From positions 62,001 through 126,000 of the forward strand of contig CAOPES010000002.1 in the NCBI GenBank assembly GCA_948502395.1: a stretch of 64,000 nt of DNA, given 5' to 3'. Below the pieces are notes generated by a model. The model was not told where the DNA came from, did not search any database, and was given only the letters and a program-made list of their open reading frames with translations. Below, piece by piece: positions 27,032 through 36,784 of the stretch. The first letter of the stretch is position 1. Every line of letters starts with the position of its first letter. This stretch comes from an uncultured Clostridia bacterium (GTDB lineage: Bacteria; Bacillota; Clostridia; TANB77; CAG-508). The translations under genes and the position numbers were made by a program.

Positions 27032-27715
27032 CTATTTTTTATGTATCAAAATATGGTAATGATAAGAGTCATTTGTTTCACCATTTTTCTCATAATAATC
27101 TACTACTTGATATACATTAACAATTTCAAAATCATTAAAAAGCACTTTGATCAAGTCATAATCTACATAGAAATGTGGTATTTTATACTCTGGACCTTCG
27201 TCCATTCTTAATCTAGTATTTGGATCAATCAAAGGCCAGTCCTCTTGCTTAAAACCCCAAGTGTCTTTTGAGCCTAAGGTCAAATAGCACTCAGCATCAT
27301 CTTTCATAACTCTGTTTAATTCTCTTATTACTTTTTTCATTCCTTCTGTATCAGTATGAGATATTACATTTCGGCAATAAATACAGTCAAATTGTTCGTT
27401 TTCATAAGGCAATTCAAGCATATCTCCTACTTTATAATTGAACTTTAAATTTTCTGTTTCTGCCCATTTTTGTGTTCTTTCTATTGCTTCTTGACTTATG
27501 TCGAAACAATTAACTTCAAATTCGTTTTTACCAAATAAAATTGAATGCCTTCCCAATCCACATCCTAAATCTAAAAATTTTTCTTTCCCTTGTGATTTCC
27601 ACCTGTTTAATAAATAGTAAGATTCGATACTTGGATTTTTCCAAACTTCTTCTTCATTTTCTTTTAATATTTTCCAATTCCAACCTTTTGATTTTACCAT
27701 ATATTTTTTCCTCAC
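27032..27715 (-). CDS. Class I SAM-dependent methyltransferase
   Basis: Motif I, FLDLGCGLGRHSILFG, is at about residues 46-61, followed by the acidic FDIS and a post-motif GDMLELPYENEQFDCIYCR. The 227-residue length and FHV-like C-terminus fit the Methyltransf_11/25 type. The gene starts at MRKKYMVKSKGWN and overlaps the stop of the Ham1 fusion gene by 4 bases. The substrate is unknown. Confidence 0.82.
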   Translation of the reverse strand: MRKKYMVKSKGWNWKILKENEEEVWKNPSIESYYLLNRWKSQGKEKFLDLGCGLGRHSILFGKNEFEVNCFDISQEAIERTQKWAETENLKFNYKVGDMLELPYENEQFDCIYCRNVISHTDTEGMKKVIRELNRVMKDDAECYLTLGSKDTWGFKQEDWPLIDPNTRLRMDEGPEYKIPHFYVDYDLIKVLFNDFEIVNVYQVVDYYEKNGETNDSYHYHILIHKK

Positions 27716-28902
27716 ACTTCCCTTTTTATCTCTATCTTCGTATTTTCATCTATATTCTCTATTATTGTCCTCATACTATTTGAATCAATCGCAACACAAC
27801 CAGCTGTTGGTTTATTATTGCTACAATGTAAAAACACAGCACTACCTTTTCCTGATATATTTTTTGGATTTGTTTTTATTTCCACTATGTATTTATACTC
27901 TATTGGGTATTCTATTAAATGTTCTGCTGAATTCCAATCTTTTTCTATTTCGTTTTCATCAACTAATTTATTATAATATTTAGAATTACTGTCATCTACC
28001 CAATACATTCCTTTTGTTATCTTTTTATATTCTAATCCATTTTTATTTTGTATTCCAATTTCCGTTCCCAAAATAACTCCCAATTGAAATTCTCCTAGTG
28101 GGGTTTTGCCGTCTCCTTCTTGTTTTTGCTCTGTTATCCCATTTCTTCCAGTATATGCCTTAACTTCGATATTGCATTTGGGATATTTTAATATAGCTTT
28201 TTCTTGTTCCAAAACTTGAACAAGTATTTTATTGTAATTGTCATTTTCTTTTATCGTCTTCACCTCTATTTGTTCATAATCTCTTTTATATCTTCTATTT
28301 TCCATCATTCTATCAATATTTTTTCTCATTTCCTCCAAAGCTTTTTTTCTCGGACTAATCTCATATTTCTCTTCACTAGTCAATTCAGCCAAAGTCTTTC
28401 CATTATCTAACGCAAAAATCTCATCAAATCCAAAACCATTAGCCCCAACAGGAGTTTTAGCAATATATCCATATAATGAATATTCTACAACATTAGTCAT
28501 ATTCTTGTCGGCAATAGCAATAGCAGTTGTATACTTACAGGACCTTAATTGGTCAGGAACACCCTTCATTTTTTCTATCAATGCTAAGTTCTTTGTATGG
28601 TCATCTGCATCCATCCACCTATTAGTATGTATTCCTGGAAATCCATCTAGGGCATCTATGCTTAGTCCACTGTCATCCCCCATAACAATTATATTTTCGT
28701 TTAATTGATTTACAAGTTCTGTTACTTTTTGAAGTGCATTTTCTTTAAAAGTATTGGCTTCTTCGTTTACTTCTAGTTTCTTATTTAATTTTGTTTCCAT
28801 TTCTTGTAGTGTTATAATGTTAAAATCATTAAAAATTTCTTTAATTTCTTTTATTTTTCCTTTGTTGTTTGACGCAACAAGTATTGATTTCTTTTTCTCC
28901 AT
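27712..28902 (-). CDS. Fusion of Ham1/RdgB triphosphatase and L,D-transpeptidase-like domain
   Basis: The start MEKKKSILVASNNKGKIKEI at 28902 follows AGGAGAAAT. Residues 1-200 are a full XTP/dITP diphosphatase: SNNKGKIKEI, MGDDSGLSIDALDGFPGIHT, ANGFGFDEIF and SPRKKALEEM. Residues about 230-396 resemble a YkuD/YafK-type L,D-transpeptidase: EGDGKTPLGEFQLG, then AVFLHCSNNKPTAGCVAID, with the His and the catalytic Cys in the GCV motif. There is no signal peptide, so the second domain would be cytosolic, which is odd for a wall enzyme. It may act as an acyltransferase or peptidase on a small substrate. Confidence 0.78.
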   Translation of the reverse strand: MEKKKSILVASNNKGKIKEIKEIFNDFNIITLQEMETKLNKKLEVNEEANTFKENALQKVTELVNQLNENIIVMGDDSGLSIDALDGFPGIHTNRWMDADDHTKNLALIEKMKGVPDQLRSCKYTTAIAIADKNMTNVVEYSLYGYIAKTPVGANGFGFDEIFALDNGKTLAELTSEEKYEISPRKKALEEMRKNIDRMMENRRYKRDYEQIEVKTIKENDNYNKILVQVLEQEKAILKYPKCNIEVKAYTGRNGITEQKQEGDGKTPLGEFQLGVILGTEIGIQNKNGLEYKKITKGMYWVDDSNSKYYNKLVDENEIEKDWNSAEHLIEYPIEYKYIVEIKTNPKNISGKGSAVFLHCSNNKPTAGCVAIDSNSMRTIIENIDENTKIEIKREV

Positions 28903-28969
28903 ATTTCTCCTCATTTTACTTTTATATGTTTTATTTAAATGTCATTTTATCATATGCATATTCTTATTA

Positions 28970-30244
28970 TCAAGTGCAAATGGAAGTAACTGTACTATAT
29001 GTATACAAACTTCCAACTACAAAATTCACTGTATCATCGTTCGAATTTAAAGTATCATGTAGTGCCACTTCTAGTTCTTTCTTATAAATTTTATCAGGTT
29101 TCACAAAATTTTTCATACAATCATATAGTTCTTCTTTTGATGTATATCTATCACTATCATTCCCTGATGTCATAACAAATGTAGCATTTTCATCTTCTGA
29201 TAAAAGTTTCAACATCTTTCTATAATCTTTTCTTTTCAAAATTGATATAATATACACTCTTTTTAATTTAGGATAATACATATCTACCATATCTAGTAAG
29301 TTACTTATTGCTGGTTCGTTATGTGCTCCATCGAAAATAATTTTTGAGCTACTGCTCAACTGTTCCATTCTTCCTTTATGAATAACTGTCTTTAATCCTT
29401 CTAATATATTTTTCTCGTTTACTCTATATCCCAGTTTGTTTAATGTATTAATCACTTCTATACATATACTTGCATTTTTTATCTGCATTTTACCCTTTAA
29501 ATTTATACTCAAATTTTTTAAAGCTTTATAGGTAAAATATTGGAATTCTTCATCAAAACTATAATTTGATATATCTGAATTGTTTACAATATGTAGATTG
29601 TTATTTTTCTTTTTGCATTCATTTATAAATACTTCATTTATATCCGCTTCTTGTTCAAATATCACAGTATGAGAATTCTCCTTTATAATCCCTGCTTTTT
29701 GATGGGCTATTTCTGTTAAAGTATCTCCTAAAATCTTTGTATGATCATACCCAATTGAAGTAATTACAGAGACCAGTGGCTTTGTTATAATATTTGTACA
29801 GTCATATAATCCGCCAAGTCCTGTTTCTAATACAACAAAATCCACGTTGTTTCTGTAAAAATGTAATAATGCTATCATTGTGATCAATTCAAACAATGTA
29901 ACCTTTGTATTTTCAGAATGATTATATTCTTCTATTAGTGGTTGCAATTCTTCTATTATATCTGATATTTCTTTGTTAGTTATGTCTTTCCCATTTATGC
30001 TTATTCTTTCATTATATCTAATTAGATGTGGAGATAGAAATTTTCCTACTTTATATCCTTGTTTTTCTAATATATTAGATATAATTTCTGTACAACTTCC
30101 TTTTCCGTTTGTTCCTGCTATATGTATAAATTTCATGTTTTTTTCAAAATTTTCATAGCTTTTCATAAAGTATTGCATTGCATTTAGTGATAGCTTTTTG
30201 GTCCCGTTGAAAAAATTATTCAGATATTCTTCTACTTTTATCAT
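28970..30244 (-). CDS. folC: Folylpolyglutamate synthase / dihydrofolate synthase
   Basis: FolC joins glutamate to folates. This 424-residue protein has the Mur-ligase P-loop HIAGTNGKGSCTEI at about residues 41-54, the next conserved block VVLETGLGGLYDCTN and SIGYDHTKILGDT, and the C-terminal FDGAHNEPAISNL. The length is normal. It lies among nucleotide-handling genes rather than folate genes. Confidence 0.88.
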   Translation of the reverse strand: MIKVEEYLNNFFNGTKKLSLNAMQYFMKSYENFEKNMKFIHIAGTNGKGSCTEIISNILEKQGYKVGKFLSPHLIRYNERISINGKDITNKEISDIIEELQPLIEEYNHSENTKVTLFELITMIALLHFYRNNVDFVVLETGLGGLYDCTNIITKPLVSVITSIGYDHTKILGDTLTEIAHQKAGIIKENSHTVIFEQEADINEVFINECKKKNNNLHIVNNSDISNYSFDEEFQYFTYKALKNLSINLKGKMQIKNASICIEVINTLNKLGYRVNEKNILEGLKTVIHKGRMEQLSSSSKIIFDGAHNEPAISNLLDMVDMYYPKLKRVYIISILKRKDYRKMLKLLSEDENATFVMTSGNDSDRYTSKEELYDCMKNFVKPDKIYKKELEVALHDTLNSNDDTVNFVVGSLYTYSTVTSICT

Positions 30245-30332
30245 TGTTTTATTTCCTTATTTTTTACTTTTTCTATATTCATATAATCACCTGCTCTATT
30301 AATTGCCCTTTTATAATTGTATTTCAAATTTT

Positions 30333-30863
30333 CTATCTCCATAAATCTTCATTAATATGCTCTGTCAATGCCATAATAAAAGCATTTTTTACCAAATCAA
30401 TTCTTGTAACTTCTCCTTTTGTCAAATAATTTATTCCACCTTTTCCCTTATTCAAATCTTTTCCACTAAATAATTTATCCATAACACTTCCTAATTCTGT
30501 TTCTCTTATTTCATCTATGTATTTATTTGGAATTGGAAATCCTTGACTTATTCCCATACTTTGAAAATTCTGTTTATCTTCCACTACAACACAATTTATA
30601 TCTATCCATTCTCCTAATGAATTTGTAATCCCGCCTTCGCTTGCTATGTAAAAATCTGCTTCAATTTGATTTTTTGTTGCATATTTTTTTAGGTTTTTTA
30701 CTCTATTTCTTGCTCCTTCTAAAATTTCTTTATTCACAGGTTGGTCTGATACTTCTGAACTCACGCCTATTCCTTCTATTTCAATATTGTCAAAGTATTT
30801 TTCAAACGCTTCTTTTGCTCCTTGGATTTTTCCTGGATTTTTTGTTCCTATTAATATTTTCAT
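30333..30863 (-). CDS. DUF84 / YjjX-family inosine/xanthosine triphosphatase
   Basis: The protein starts MKILIGTKNPGKIQGAKEAF, the typical NPxK motif of this ITPase-fold family, and has ASEGGITNSLGEW and GKDLNKGKGGINYLTKG. The YjjX family hydrolyses ITP and XTP. At 176 residues it is of normal length. It is the third ITPase-fold gene in 10 kb. Confidence 0.85.
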   Translation of the reverse strand: MKILIGTKNPGKIQGAKEAFEKYFDNIEIEGIGVSSEVSDQPVNKEILEGARNRVKNLKKYATKNQIEADFYIASEGGITNSLGEWIDINCVVVEDKQNFQSMGISQGFPIPNKYIDEIRETELGSVMDKLFSGKDLNKGKGGINYLTKGEVTRIDLVKNAFIMALTEHINEDLWR

Positions 30864-30994
30864 AATTTTATTTTCCTTTCCTTAAATTTATATATTTTTT
30901 TATTTCAGTTCTCCTATTTACGAGACATTTTATCATAATTAATATATTATTATCAAGTTATAATAAAACTTTTTCAAAAATTACAAACAAACAT

Positions 30995-31037
30995 TTGACA
31001 AATTCATTTTTTATGATATAATAAGTACAAATGTTCG
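30995..31037 (+). promoter_or_regulatory. Promoter with SOS-like box before the radical SAM/DUF4130 pair
   Basis: TTGACA (30995-31000), a 16-base spacer and TATAAT (31017-31022) form a strong promoter. The bases 31025-31037, GTACAAATGTTCG, read on the other strand as CGAACATTTGTAC. This differs from the Gram-positive LexA (Cheo) box CGAACRNRYGTTYG mainly in the second half-site. It sits where a repressor would block initiation. Confidence 0.55.
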
Positions 31038-31061
31038 ATTAACGAAAAGGGAAAATAAAAA

Positions 31062-32360
31062 ATGGATACTTTAGAAAAATTACAAATACTAGCTGACTCA
31101 GCAAAATATGACGCTTCTTGCAGTTCAAGTGGAAGCACAAGAGCAAACAAAAACAATGGAATAGGAAGTGGAAACAAAGCAGGAATATGCCACAGTTGGG
31201 GTGCAGATGGAAGATGTATATCATTACTAAAAATACTATTTAGCAATTGTTGTATATATGATTGTAAATACTGTATAAACAGATGCACGAACTCTGTAAA
31301 AAGAGCCACCTTTACCCCACAAGAAGTAGCAGATCTAACAATAAATTTTTACAAAAGAAATTATATAGAAGGTTTATTTTTAAGCTCTGCTGTTATAAAA
31401 TCGCCTGACTACACAATGGAACTTTTAGTAAAGACTGTTTCTATATTAAGAAATGAATACAAGTTTAATGGATACATTCATTGTAAAACAATACCTGGAT
31501 GCAGCAAGGAACTAATTGACAAACTTGGAAGTTTGGTAGATAGATTGAGTATTAATATTGAATTACCTTCAAGTACTAGTTTAAAATTACTTGCACCACA
31601 AAAAGAAAAAGACGGAATACTAGACCCTATGACTTATGTATCTAATGGAATTAAGCAAAACAAACTAGAAAAGAGCAAATTTAAACCTAGTTTTGTTCCT
31701 GCTGGGCAAACAACTCAATTAATAGTTGGCGCAACTCCTGAAAGTGATTTAAAAATATTAAAACTTTCAGAGGGTTTGTATGGAAAACTAAAATTAAAAA
31801 GAGTTTATTATTCTGCATATATAAGTGTAAACAATGACAAGAACTTACCAACATTAGAAACCCCACCACTATTACGCGAAAATAGACTATACCAAGCAGA
31901 CTGGCTATTGCGCTATTATGGATTTAAAGCAGATGAACTATTAGATGAGACACATCAAAACTTTAACCACATATTAGACCCTAAATGTGATTGGGCTTTG
32001 AGAAATCTTGACAAATTTCCTATTGAAATAAACACAGCTGATTACTTTACTCTACTTAGAATTCCTGGTATTGGTGTAATTTCAGCAAAGAAAATAATTA
32101 GAGCAAGGCGTTCTTTCGCCCTAGATTTTGAGGCATTAAAAGGTCTTGGTGTAGTATTAAAAAGAGCAAAATATTTTATAACTTGTAAAGGGAAATATTG
32201 TAACCAAGTATACAAATTTAATCAAAATTTTATAGAAACAAACTTAATATATCAAGAGCGAAATGCCCTACCCCACCCTAATTTTCAACAGTTATCAATT
32301 TTTGATAGTTTGCAACCTACAAAGGAGGATAAAATAAAATGTCTAACTGGAAGCTTATAA
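31062..32360 (+). CDS. Radical SAM protein of the DNA modification/repair family (rSAM_link_UDG type)
   Basis: The 432-residue protein matches the putative DNA modification/repair radical SAM family: LADSAKYDASCSSSG at the start, then CHSWGADGRCISLLK and the cluster CCIYDCKYCINR. A helix-hairpin-helix DNA-binding motif, TLLRIPGIGVISAKKIIRAR, lies near residue 330. The next gene is its constant partner, a DUF4130 protein. The pair is known only as linked genes; its role in DNA repair is inferred in the literature from UDG-related domains. A possible LexA-type box in the promoter fits that idea. Confidence 0.88.
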   Translation: MDTLEKLQILADSAKYDASCSSSGSTRANKNNGIGSGNKAGICHSWGADGRCISLLKILFSNCCIYDCKYCINRCTNSVKRATFTPQEVADLTINFYKRNYIEGLFLSSAVIKSPDYTMELLVKTVSILRNEYKFNGYIHCKTIPGCSKELIDKLGSLVDRLSINIELPSSTSLKLLAPQKEKDGILDPMTYVSNGIKQNKLEKSKFKPSFVPAGQTTQLIVGATPESDLKILKLSEGLYGKLKLKRVYYSAYISVNNDKNLPTLETPPLLRENRLYQADWLLRYYGFKADELLDETHQNFNHILDPKCDWALRNLDKFPIEINTADYFTLLRIPGIGVISAKKIIRARRSFALDFEALKGLGVVLKRAKYFITCKGKYCNQVYKFNQNFIETNLIYQERNALPHPNFQQLSIFDSLQPTKEDKIKCLTGSL

Positions 32361-33097
32361 ATAAAACGTTTTTATATGACGGCACATTTGACGGATTTTT
32401 AACAATTGTTTTTGATTGTTATTCAAATAAGACTTTACCACAAAAAATATTTTCAGAAGCGGAATATACTGTAAATTTCTTAGACCGTACAGCTTACATA
32501 GAAACAGATTTCGAAAAATCTAAGAGGGTGTTTAATGGAATTGAAAAAAATATAGGTTATACAAGTCTTTACAATACTTACTATGCTTTTCTTTCTAACG
32601 AACCTGAAAAAGAAATTTATATATTAAAATATTTATGTAATGGTTTTGATATTGGTCCAAAAATCAATAATATGCTCACTATTTCTTATGTATTTAAAGT
32701 AATGAATATGAAAAAAAGAAGTTTTGGAGAATGTCACAGATTAAAAGGCTTATTACGTTTTCAGGAAATTGGGAACAATTTGTATTATGCTTCTATTCAT
32801 CCTGATAATAATATTATAGAACCACTAGGACATCATTTTATTAATCGTTTACCAAATCAAAATTTTATTATACACGATAAAATTAGAGATTTGTGTTTGT
32901 TATATAATGGTGATGAATATAGAATAATTGATAGTACTAATATAAAAATTCCTACTATTTCTTATGAAGAACAAAAATATCAAGAATTGTGGAAGTTATT
33001 TTTCAGGACAATTACTATTAAAGAGCGAAAAAATGCTAGATGTCAAATGCAATATATGCCGAAAAAATACTGGCAAGACTTAATAGAAGAACCTTAA
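32339..33097 (+). CDS. DUF4130 protein, probable DNA-metabolism partner of the radical SAM gene
   Basis: The 252-residue protein (start MSNWKLINKTFLYDG) overlaps the end of the radical SAM gene by 22 bases, with its Shine-Dalgarno AAAGGAGG inside that gene. FLYDGTFDGFLTIVFDCY at the start and HRLKGLLRFQEIGNNLYYA in the middle are typical of the TIGR03915/DUF4130 family. The family always travels with the preceding radical SAM gene. Confidence 0.88.
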   Translation: MSNWKLINKTFLYDGTFDGFLTIVFDCYSNKTLPQKIFSEAEYTVNFLDRTAYIETDFEKSKRVFNGIEKNIGYTSLYNTYYAFLSNEPEKEIYILKYLCNGFDIGPKINNMLTISYVFKVMNMKKRSFGECHRLKGLLRFQEIGNNLYYASIHPDNNIIEPLGHHFINRLPNQNFIIHDKIRDLCLLYNGDEYRIIDSTNIKIPTISYEEQKYQELWKLFFRTITIKERKNARCQMQYMPKKYWQDLIEEP

Positions 33098-33112
33098 ATA
33101 TTAGGTTCTTCT
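33085..33112. terminator. Terminator after the DUF4130 gene
   Basis: AGAAGAACCT, an 8-base AT loop and AGGTTCTTCT. The DUF4130 stop codon is inside the hairpin. It could also end the minus-strand DUF4097 gene. Confidence 0.65.
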
Positions 33113-33121
33113 ACTAAAAAT

Positions 33122-33844
33122 TTATTTAAAATTAACTATAACTTCTCCTATGCCAGCTTCAATTTTAATCAAAGCATTACCATTTCCAAAAGTTTGGTGG
33201 TTAGAAACTTTTTGACCTGCTATTTCAAAATTACCTAATCCTGCTTCTGCATTAATTCTGTAATCTTCTTGTTTTCCAATCAAGTTCAATTCAAGTTTCC
33301 CTACTCCACACTCAATGTCTGCATTCTTTAAAACTTCACTTGTTAATATTACCTTACCAACGCCCATATCAACATCAAGTTTATCTGTTTTCAAATATTC
33401 AATATTTGTGTCATTAACACCTGTGTCTATGCTGACTTTATCAAATTGTATATTTTCTGGTACATAAATTATTACCGTTGGAGTTATATTATGCATATTT
33501 AGAAAGTTTCTGTTTAAACGTTTGTCTTCAATTTTTAGTTTGTTTCCATTTGCTTCACATTTAAATCTGTCAGAAACATCAGAGACATTTACTTTTAAAG
33601 TATCTCCCTTTCTAATATCAAGCTTGCATAAACTTAAATCTATATCCATTTCAGATATATTAGCATATTCTTGCTCCCAAGCTGTTACTATTTCTGAGTT
33701 TCTATTTTCTTCAAGCATTTCTATACCTGTTGTAATACCAATCATAGCTGTAATTCCAAAAACCATACCAGTTATAATCATTAAACATAAGTATCCTGCA
33801 AATATTAAAGCTCCATATTTTATTATTTTTTGAAATGTTGTCAT
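33122..33844 (-). CDS. Membrane-anchored DUF4097 beta-helix protein
   Basis: An N-terminal membrane helix (about residues 10-38) is followed by DUF4097-type repeating beta strands such as VSIDTGVNDTNIEYL and VDMGVGKVILTSEVL. Such proteins often sit with LiaF-like and PspC-like genes in envelope-stress operons. Its ATG overlaps the stop of the LiaF-like gene by 4 bases. Confidence 0.78.
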   Translation of the reverse strand: MTTFQKIIKYGALIFAGYLCLMIITGMVFGITAMIGITTGIEMLEENRNSEIVTAWEQEYANISEMDIDLSLCKLDIRKGDTLKVNVSDVSDRFKCEANGNKLKIEDKRLNRNFLNMHNITPTVIIYVPENIQFDKVSIDTGVNDTNIEYLKTDKLDVDMGVGKVILTSEVLKNADIECGVGKLELNLIGKQEDYRINAEAGLGNFEIAGQKVSNHQTFGNGNALIKIEAGIGEVIVNFK

Positions 33845-34524
33845 TTTATTTCAACACCTCCAAAAATGGCTGTTCCGTTAATATATAATGTTGGTAGATT
33901 TTCGTTGTAAGTTGCTTGTGCTTTGTTGCTTACTCCTCCGAATATTGGTGTTGATTTTAGTTTAATATTTACACCTTCTGGCACTTTTATTTCAACTCCA
34001 CCAAATATTGCTGTTGCATTGATAATTTGGTCTTTGTTTATTATTGCTTTTGTAAGGTCTAAATCTACTCCACCAAATACTGCATCTACATTTGCTCCAT
34101 TAAATTCTTGCCCTGCAAAATTGCTTTTTTGCTCTCCAAATGTTGCACAAAATTCTTCTAAATTTCCTTTGTTTTGATTTAATTCTTTTATTTTGTCTGC
34201 CACTTTTTTGTTTAAAGTGTCTTTAAAAATAAGGCCAAGTCCTATCATTACAAGTATAAATGGTACTATCAATTTGCTAATCATTGAAAATGATAGTATG
34301 TTTTGTGTGCATAGTAATAATACTATTCCAATTACTAACCATATAAAACTCCACATTTTGCTGTCACTTCTAATTAGTTCTATAAAGCTAGGAATAATAA
34401 TTATTAGTGTCCACCATCCTTTGAAGAATATGTTAATATTAGTAATTCCTAGTGCATTTAGTCCAAAGATAACTCCTATTGCAATTAACAAAATTCCCCA
34501 TAATAAGTTTCCAATTTTTTTCAT
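33841..34524 (-). CDS. LiaF-like cell-wall stress protein
   Basis: The 227-residue protein has four membrane helices (residues 5-110), starting NLLWGILLIAIGVIFGLN. Its soluble C-terminal domain repeats the motif IFGGVEIKVP/VFGGVDLDL, as in LiaF C-terminal (DUF2154-like) domains. LiaF inhibits a LiaSR-type kinase in Bacillus. Here the closest kinase is the BceS-like protein 3 kb away. Confidence 0.8.
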   Translation of the reverse strand: MKKIGNLLWGILLIAIGVIFGLNALGITNINIFFKGWWTLIIIIPSFIELIRSDSKMWSFIWLVIGIVLLLCTQNILSFSMISKLIVPFILVMIGLGLIFKDTLNKKVADKIKELNQNKGNLEEFCATFGEQKSNFAGQEFNGANVDAVFGGVDLDLTKAIINKDQIINATAIFGGVEIKVPEGVNIKLKSTPIFGGVSNKAQATYNENLPTLYINGTAIFGGVEIK

Positions 34525-34693
34525 TTTTCCACATTCCCTTCTTTTTTCTTAAATTCTATCACAACACTGATTTTTTTACAACTATTATAATAATTTTATT
34601 TATTTGGTTGTTTACTTAATTGTCACTATTTGGTTTTTCTTTAAAAAGGGGAAACTCTGAAAAGGAGTACCAAATAGCAACAATTAAATTTAA

Positions 34694-36784
34694 TTACTGT
34701 TTTTCTTTTATAATATTTTTACTACCAAAATAAGTTGCTAGGAAATATGAACCATAAATTATGCCTATAATTATTACTGTCACAATAATTGAAGGTAATA
34801 AATCTTCTTTGCTTGCTAATCCTGCCATCATTTCAAGTGCAAACTGTATTCCAAAAATTGAATGTATAATTGCAAGAACCATAGGTAATCCGAAGAATAT
34901 TCCTATTTGTCTAAATAATGACCTCTTTATAATTTTCTCGTCACAACCAATTTTTCTTAAAATAGTATATCTTTGTCTATTATCAGAACTTTCTGTTAAT
35001 TGTTTTAGTGCTAATATTGCTGAACTTGCTATTAAGAAAATAATTCCCAAATAAATTGCTATAAATGTTATTATTGTGGCAAGCCCTATACTTGATTCTA
35101 TTATAGATATTTTAGTCATACCGTCAAGTTGAATTCCTTTTTCGCTTAGATTTTGTACAAAACCAGAATCTCCACTTTCAAACATTTCTGCTATTTTTTC
35201 TTTTTCTTCATCTGTATCTGCATTGAAATTTGCTGCTAATAAATATCTTTCTTTTTCATTTTCTGTTAAGTTGCAGTTGTCTGGAACAAGGATAATTCCT
35301 GTATTAGTATGACTTGTTGACATTATAACATATCCAGGTTTACATTCATTGTATTTAGATTTATATTCTTTTCCTGCAATTGTTAATTTATGATTTCCTC
35401 TACTTAATGCCATATTTCTAACTGCTGTCATACTGTCAAAATCACAAAGTACTATAAATTCATCATCTTTTAGTTCATATTGTTCTATTCCATATAATTT
35501 TGCAATTTTATTATAATCTGATATTTTTATTATTTGTTCTGCTGCATTATAATTTAGCATTGCAAACTTAGCTTTTACTTCTGCTATTTTATCTCCAAAA
35601 AACTTCTCCGTAGTTATTTCATTTGTTGCATATATTGGTATTTCTACAATATCTTTTAGTTTTTTCATATCAAATTTATTATTTTCCATTGTTTCTTGTA
35701 TTGATATTTTAGAATCTTCTCTTTGTTCTTTTGTGGTTGTTATTGTTCTACCATAATGTGTATAGTTTTCGGGTAAATTTGCTGTTTTATATAAATTTAC
35801 ATCAACTGGTGTCATTTCGACCAATTCTCTTTGCATTGTATTTCTTAGTGATAAACTTGTAGAAAGTATAGAAATTGTCATAAATAGCATTAGGCATATA
35901 ACACTCATACTAATTGTGTTTGTATTAATTTTATTATTCATTTGCCTTAGTACAAACATGTTCGTATCTTTTAAGTAGATTTTTTTATTCTTTTGAATTA
36001 TCTGTAATATAAATCCTGATAAAGACCAGAAAATCAATATTGTGCTAACTATTCCCATCATAATAGGTGGTAGAATTTTTTCTGCTTTATCTAGTGACTG
36101 TGCATCTGCTGTAACTTTCCAATATGCATATCCTAAAATACTTGCTCCTATGATAAATATTAAAATAGAAACAATAGGATTCTTTATTTTTACTTGTTCA
36201 TTTTTCTTATTTGCATTTAATAAGTTTATTAATTTATATCTTGAAACTGATATTGTATTAAAAATTATAACTGCCAAATACATTACTGCAAAATATACGC
36301 AAGTCTTTATACATGCATCTTTAGAAAATACAAATTGGAATTTACTCATATCTGCTTCAAACATTTTTGCCACTAATACTGACATAAGTTGCGAAGCAAA
36401 TATACCTATTATAAGACCAACTGCAAGAGAAATTACTCCTACAAAAATAGTTTCCATTAAAATTATTTTTGATATTTGTCTTCTGCCCATTCCTAATGTC
36501 ATATAAATTCCAAATTCTTTTTTCCTTCGATTAATTAAGAAGTTATTTGCATATACAATTAGCAATCCCAGTACAACCGCTACAAATACTGATACAAAAC
36601 CAAGCATTGTTATCATCAGTTTTATAATTTCTCTTTGCGATTGTGATACTTGTAACATAGCTTGTTGGCTATCTAAGGAATTAAACATATAAAAAATGCT
36701 AACTCCTAATACTAGTGTTAAAAAATATATGCTGTAATCTTTTATGCTTTTTTTCATATTATTGAATGATAATTTAAATAACAT
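34694..36784 (-). CDS. BceB-like ABC transporter permease
   Basis: The 696-residue protein has the FtsX-type layout of antimicrobial-peptide resistance permeases: a first helix, an FtsX core (NNFLINRRKKEFGIYMTLGM), several further helices, a large extracellular domain at about residues 310-560, and three C-terminal helices. These permeases sense and expel or release peptide antibiotics bound to lipid II-cycle intermediates. It overlaps the ATPase gene by 11 bases. BceRS-like genes lie next to it. Confidence 0.88.
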   Translation of the reverse strand: MLFKLSFNNMKKSIKDYSIYFLTLVLGVSIFYMFNSLDSQQAMLQVSQSQREIIKLMITMLGFVSVFVAVVLGLLIVYANNFLINRRKKEFGIYMTLGMGRRQISKIILMETIFVGVISLAVGLIIGIFASQLMSVLVAKMFEADMSKFQFVFSKDACIKTCVYFAVMYLAVIIFNTISVSRYKLINLLNANKKNEQVKIKNPIVSILIFIIGASILGYAYWKVTADAQSLDKAEKILPPIMMGIVSTILIFWSLSGFILQIIQKNKKIYLKDTNMFVLRQMNNKINTNTISMSVICLMLFMTISILSTSLSLRNTMQRELVEMTPVDVNLYKTANLPENYTHYGRTITTTKEQREDSKISIQETMENNKFDMKKLKDIVEIPIYATNEITTEKFFGDKIAEVKAKFAMLNYNAAEQIIKISDYNKIAKLYGIEQYELKDDEFIVLCDFDSMTAVRNMALSRGNHKLTIAGKEYKSKYNECKPGYVIMSTSHTNTGIILVPDNCNLTENEKERYLLAANFNADTDEEKEKIAEMFESGDSGFVQNLSEKGIQLDGMTKISIIESSIGLATIITFIAIYLGIIFLIASSAILALKQLTESSDNRQRYTILRKIGCDEKIIKRSLFRQIGIFFGLPMVLAIIHSIFGIQFALEMMAGLASKEDLLPSIIVTVIIIGIIYGSYFLATYFGSKNIIKEKQ

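Noticed and set aside
31004..31309. Minus-strand frame opposite the radical SAM gene
   Set aside because: It is an antisense shadow of a clear coding region.
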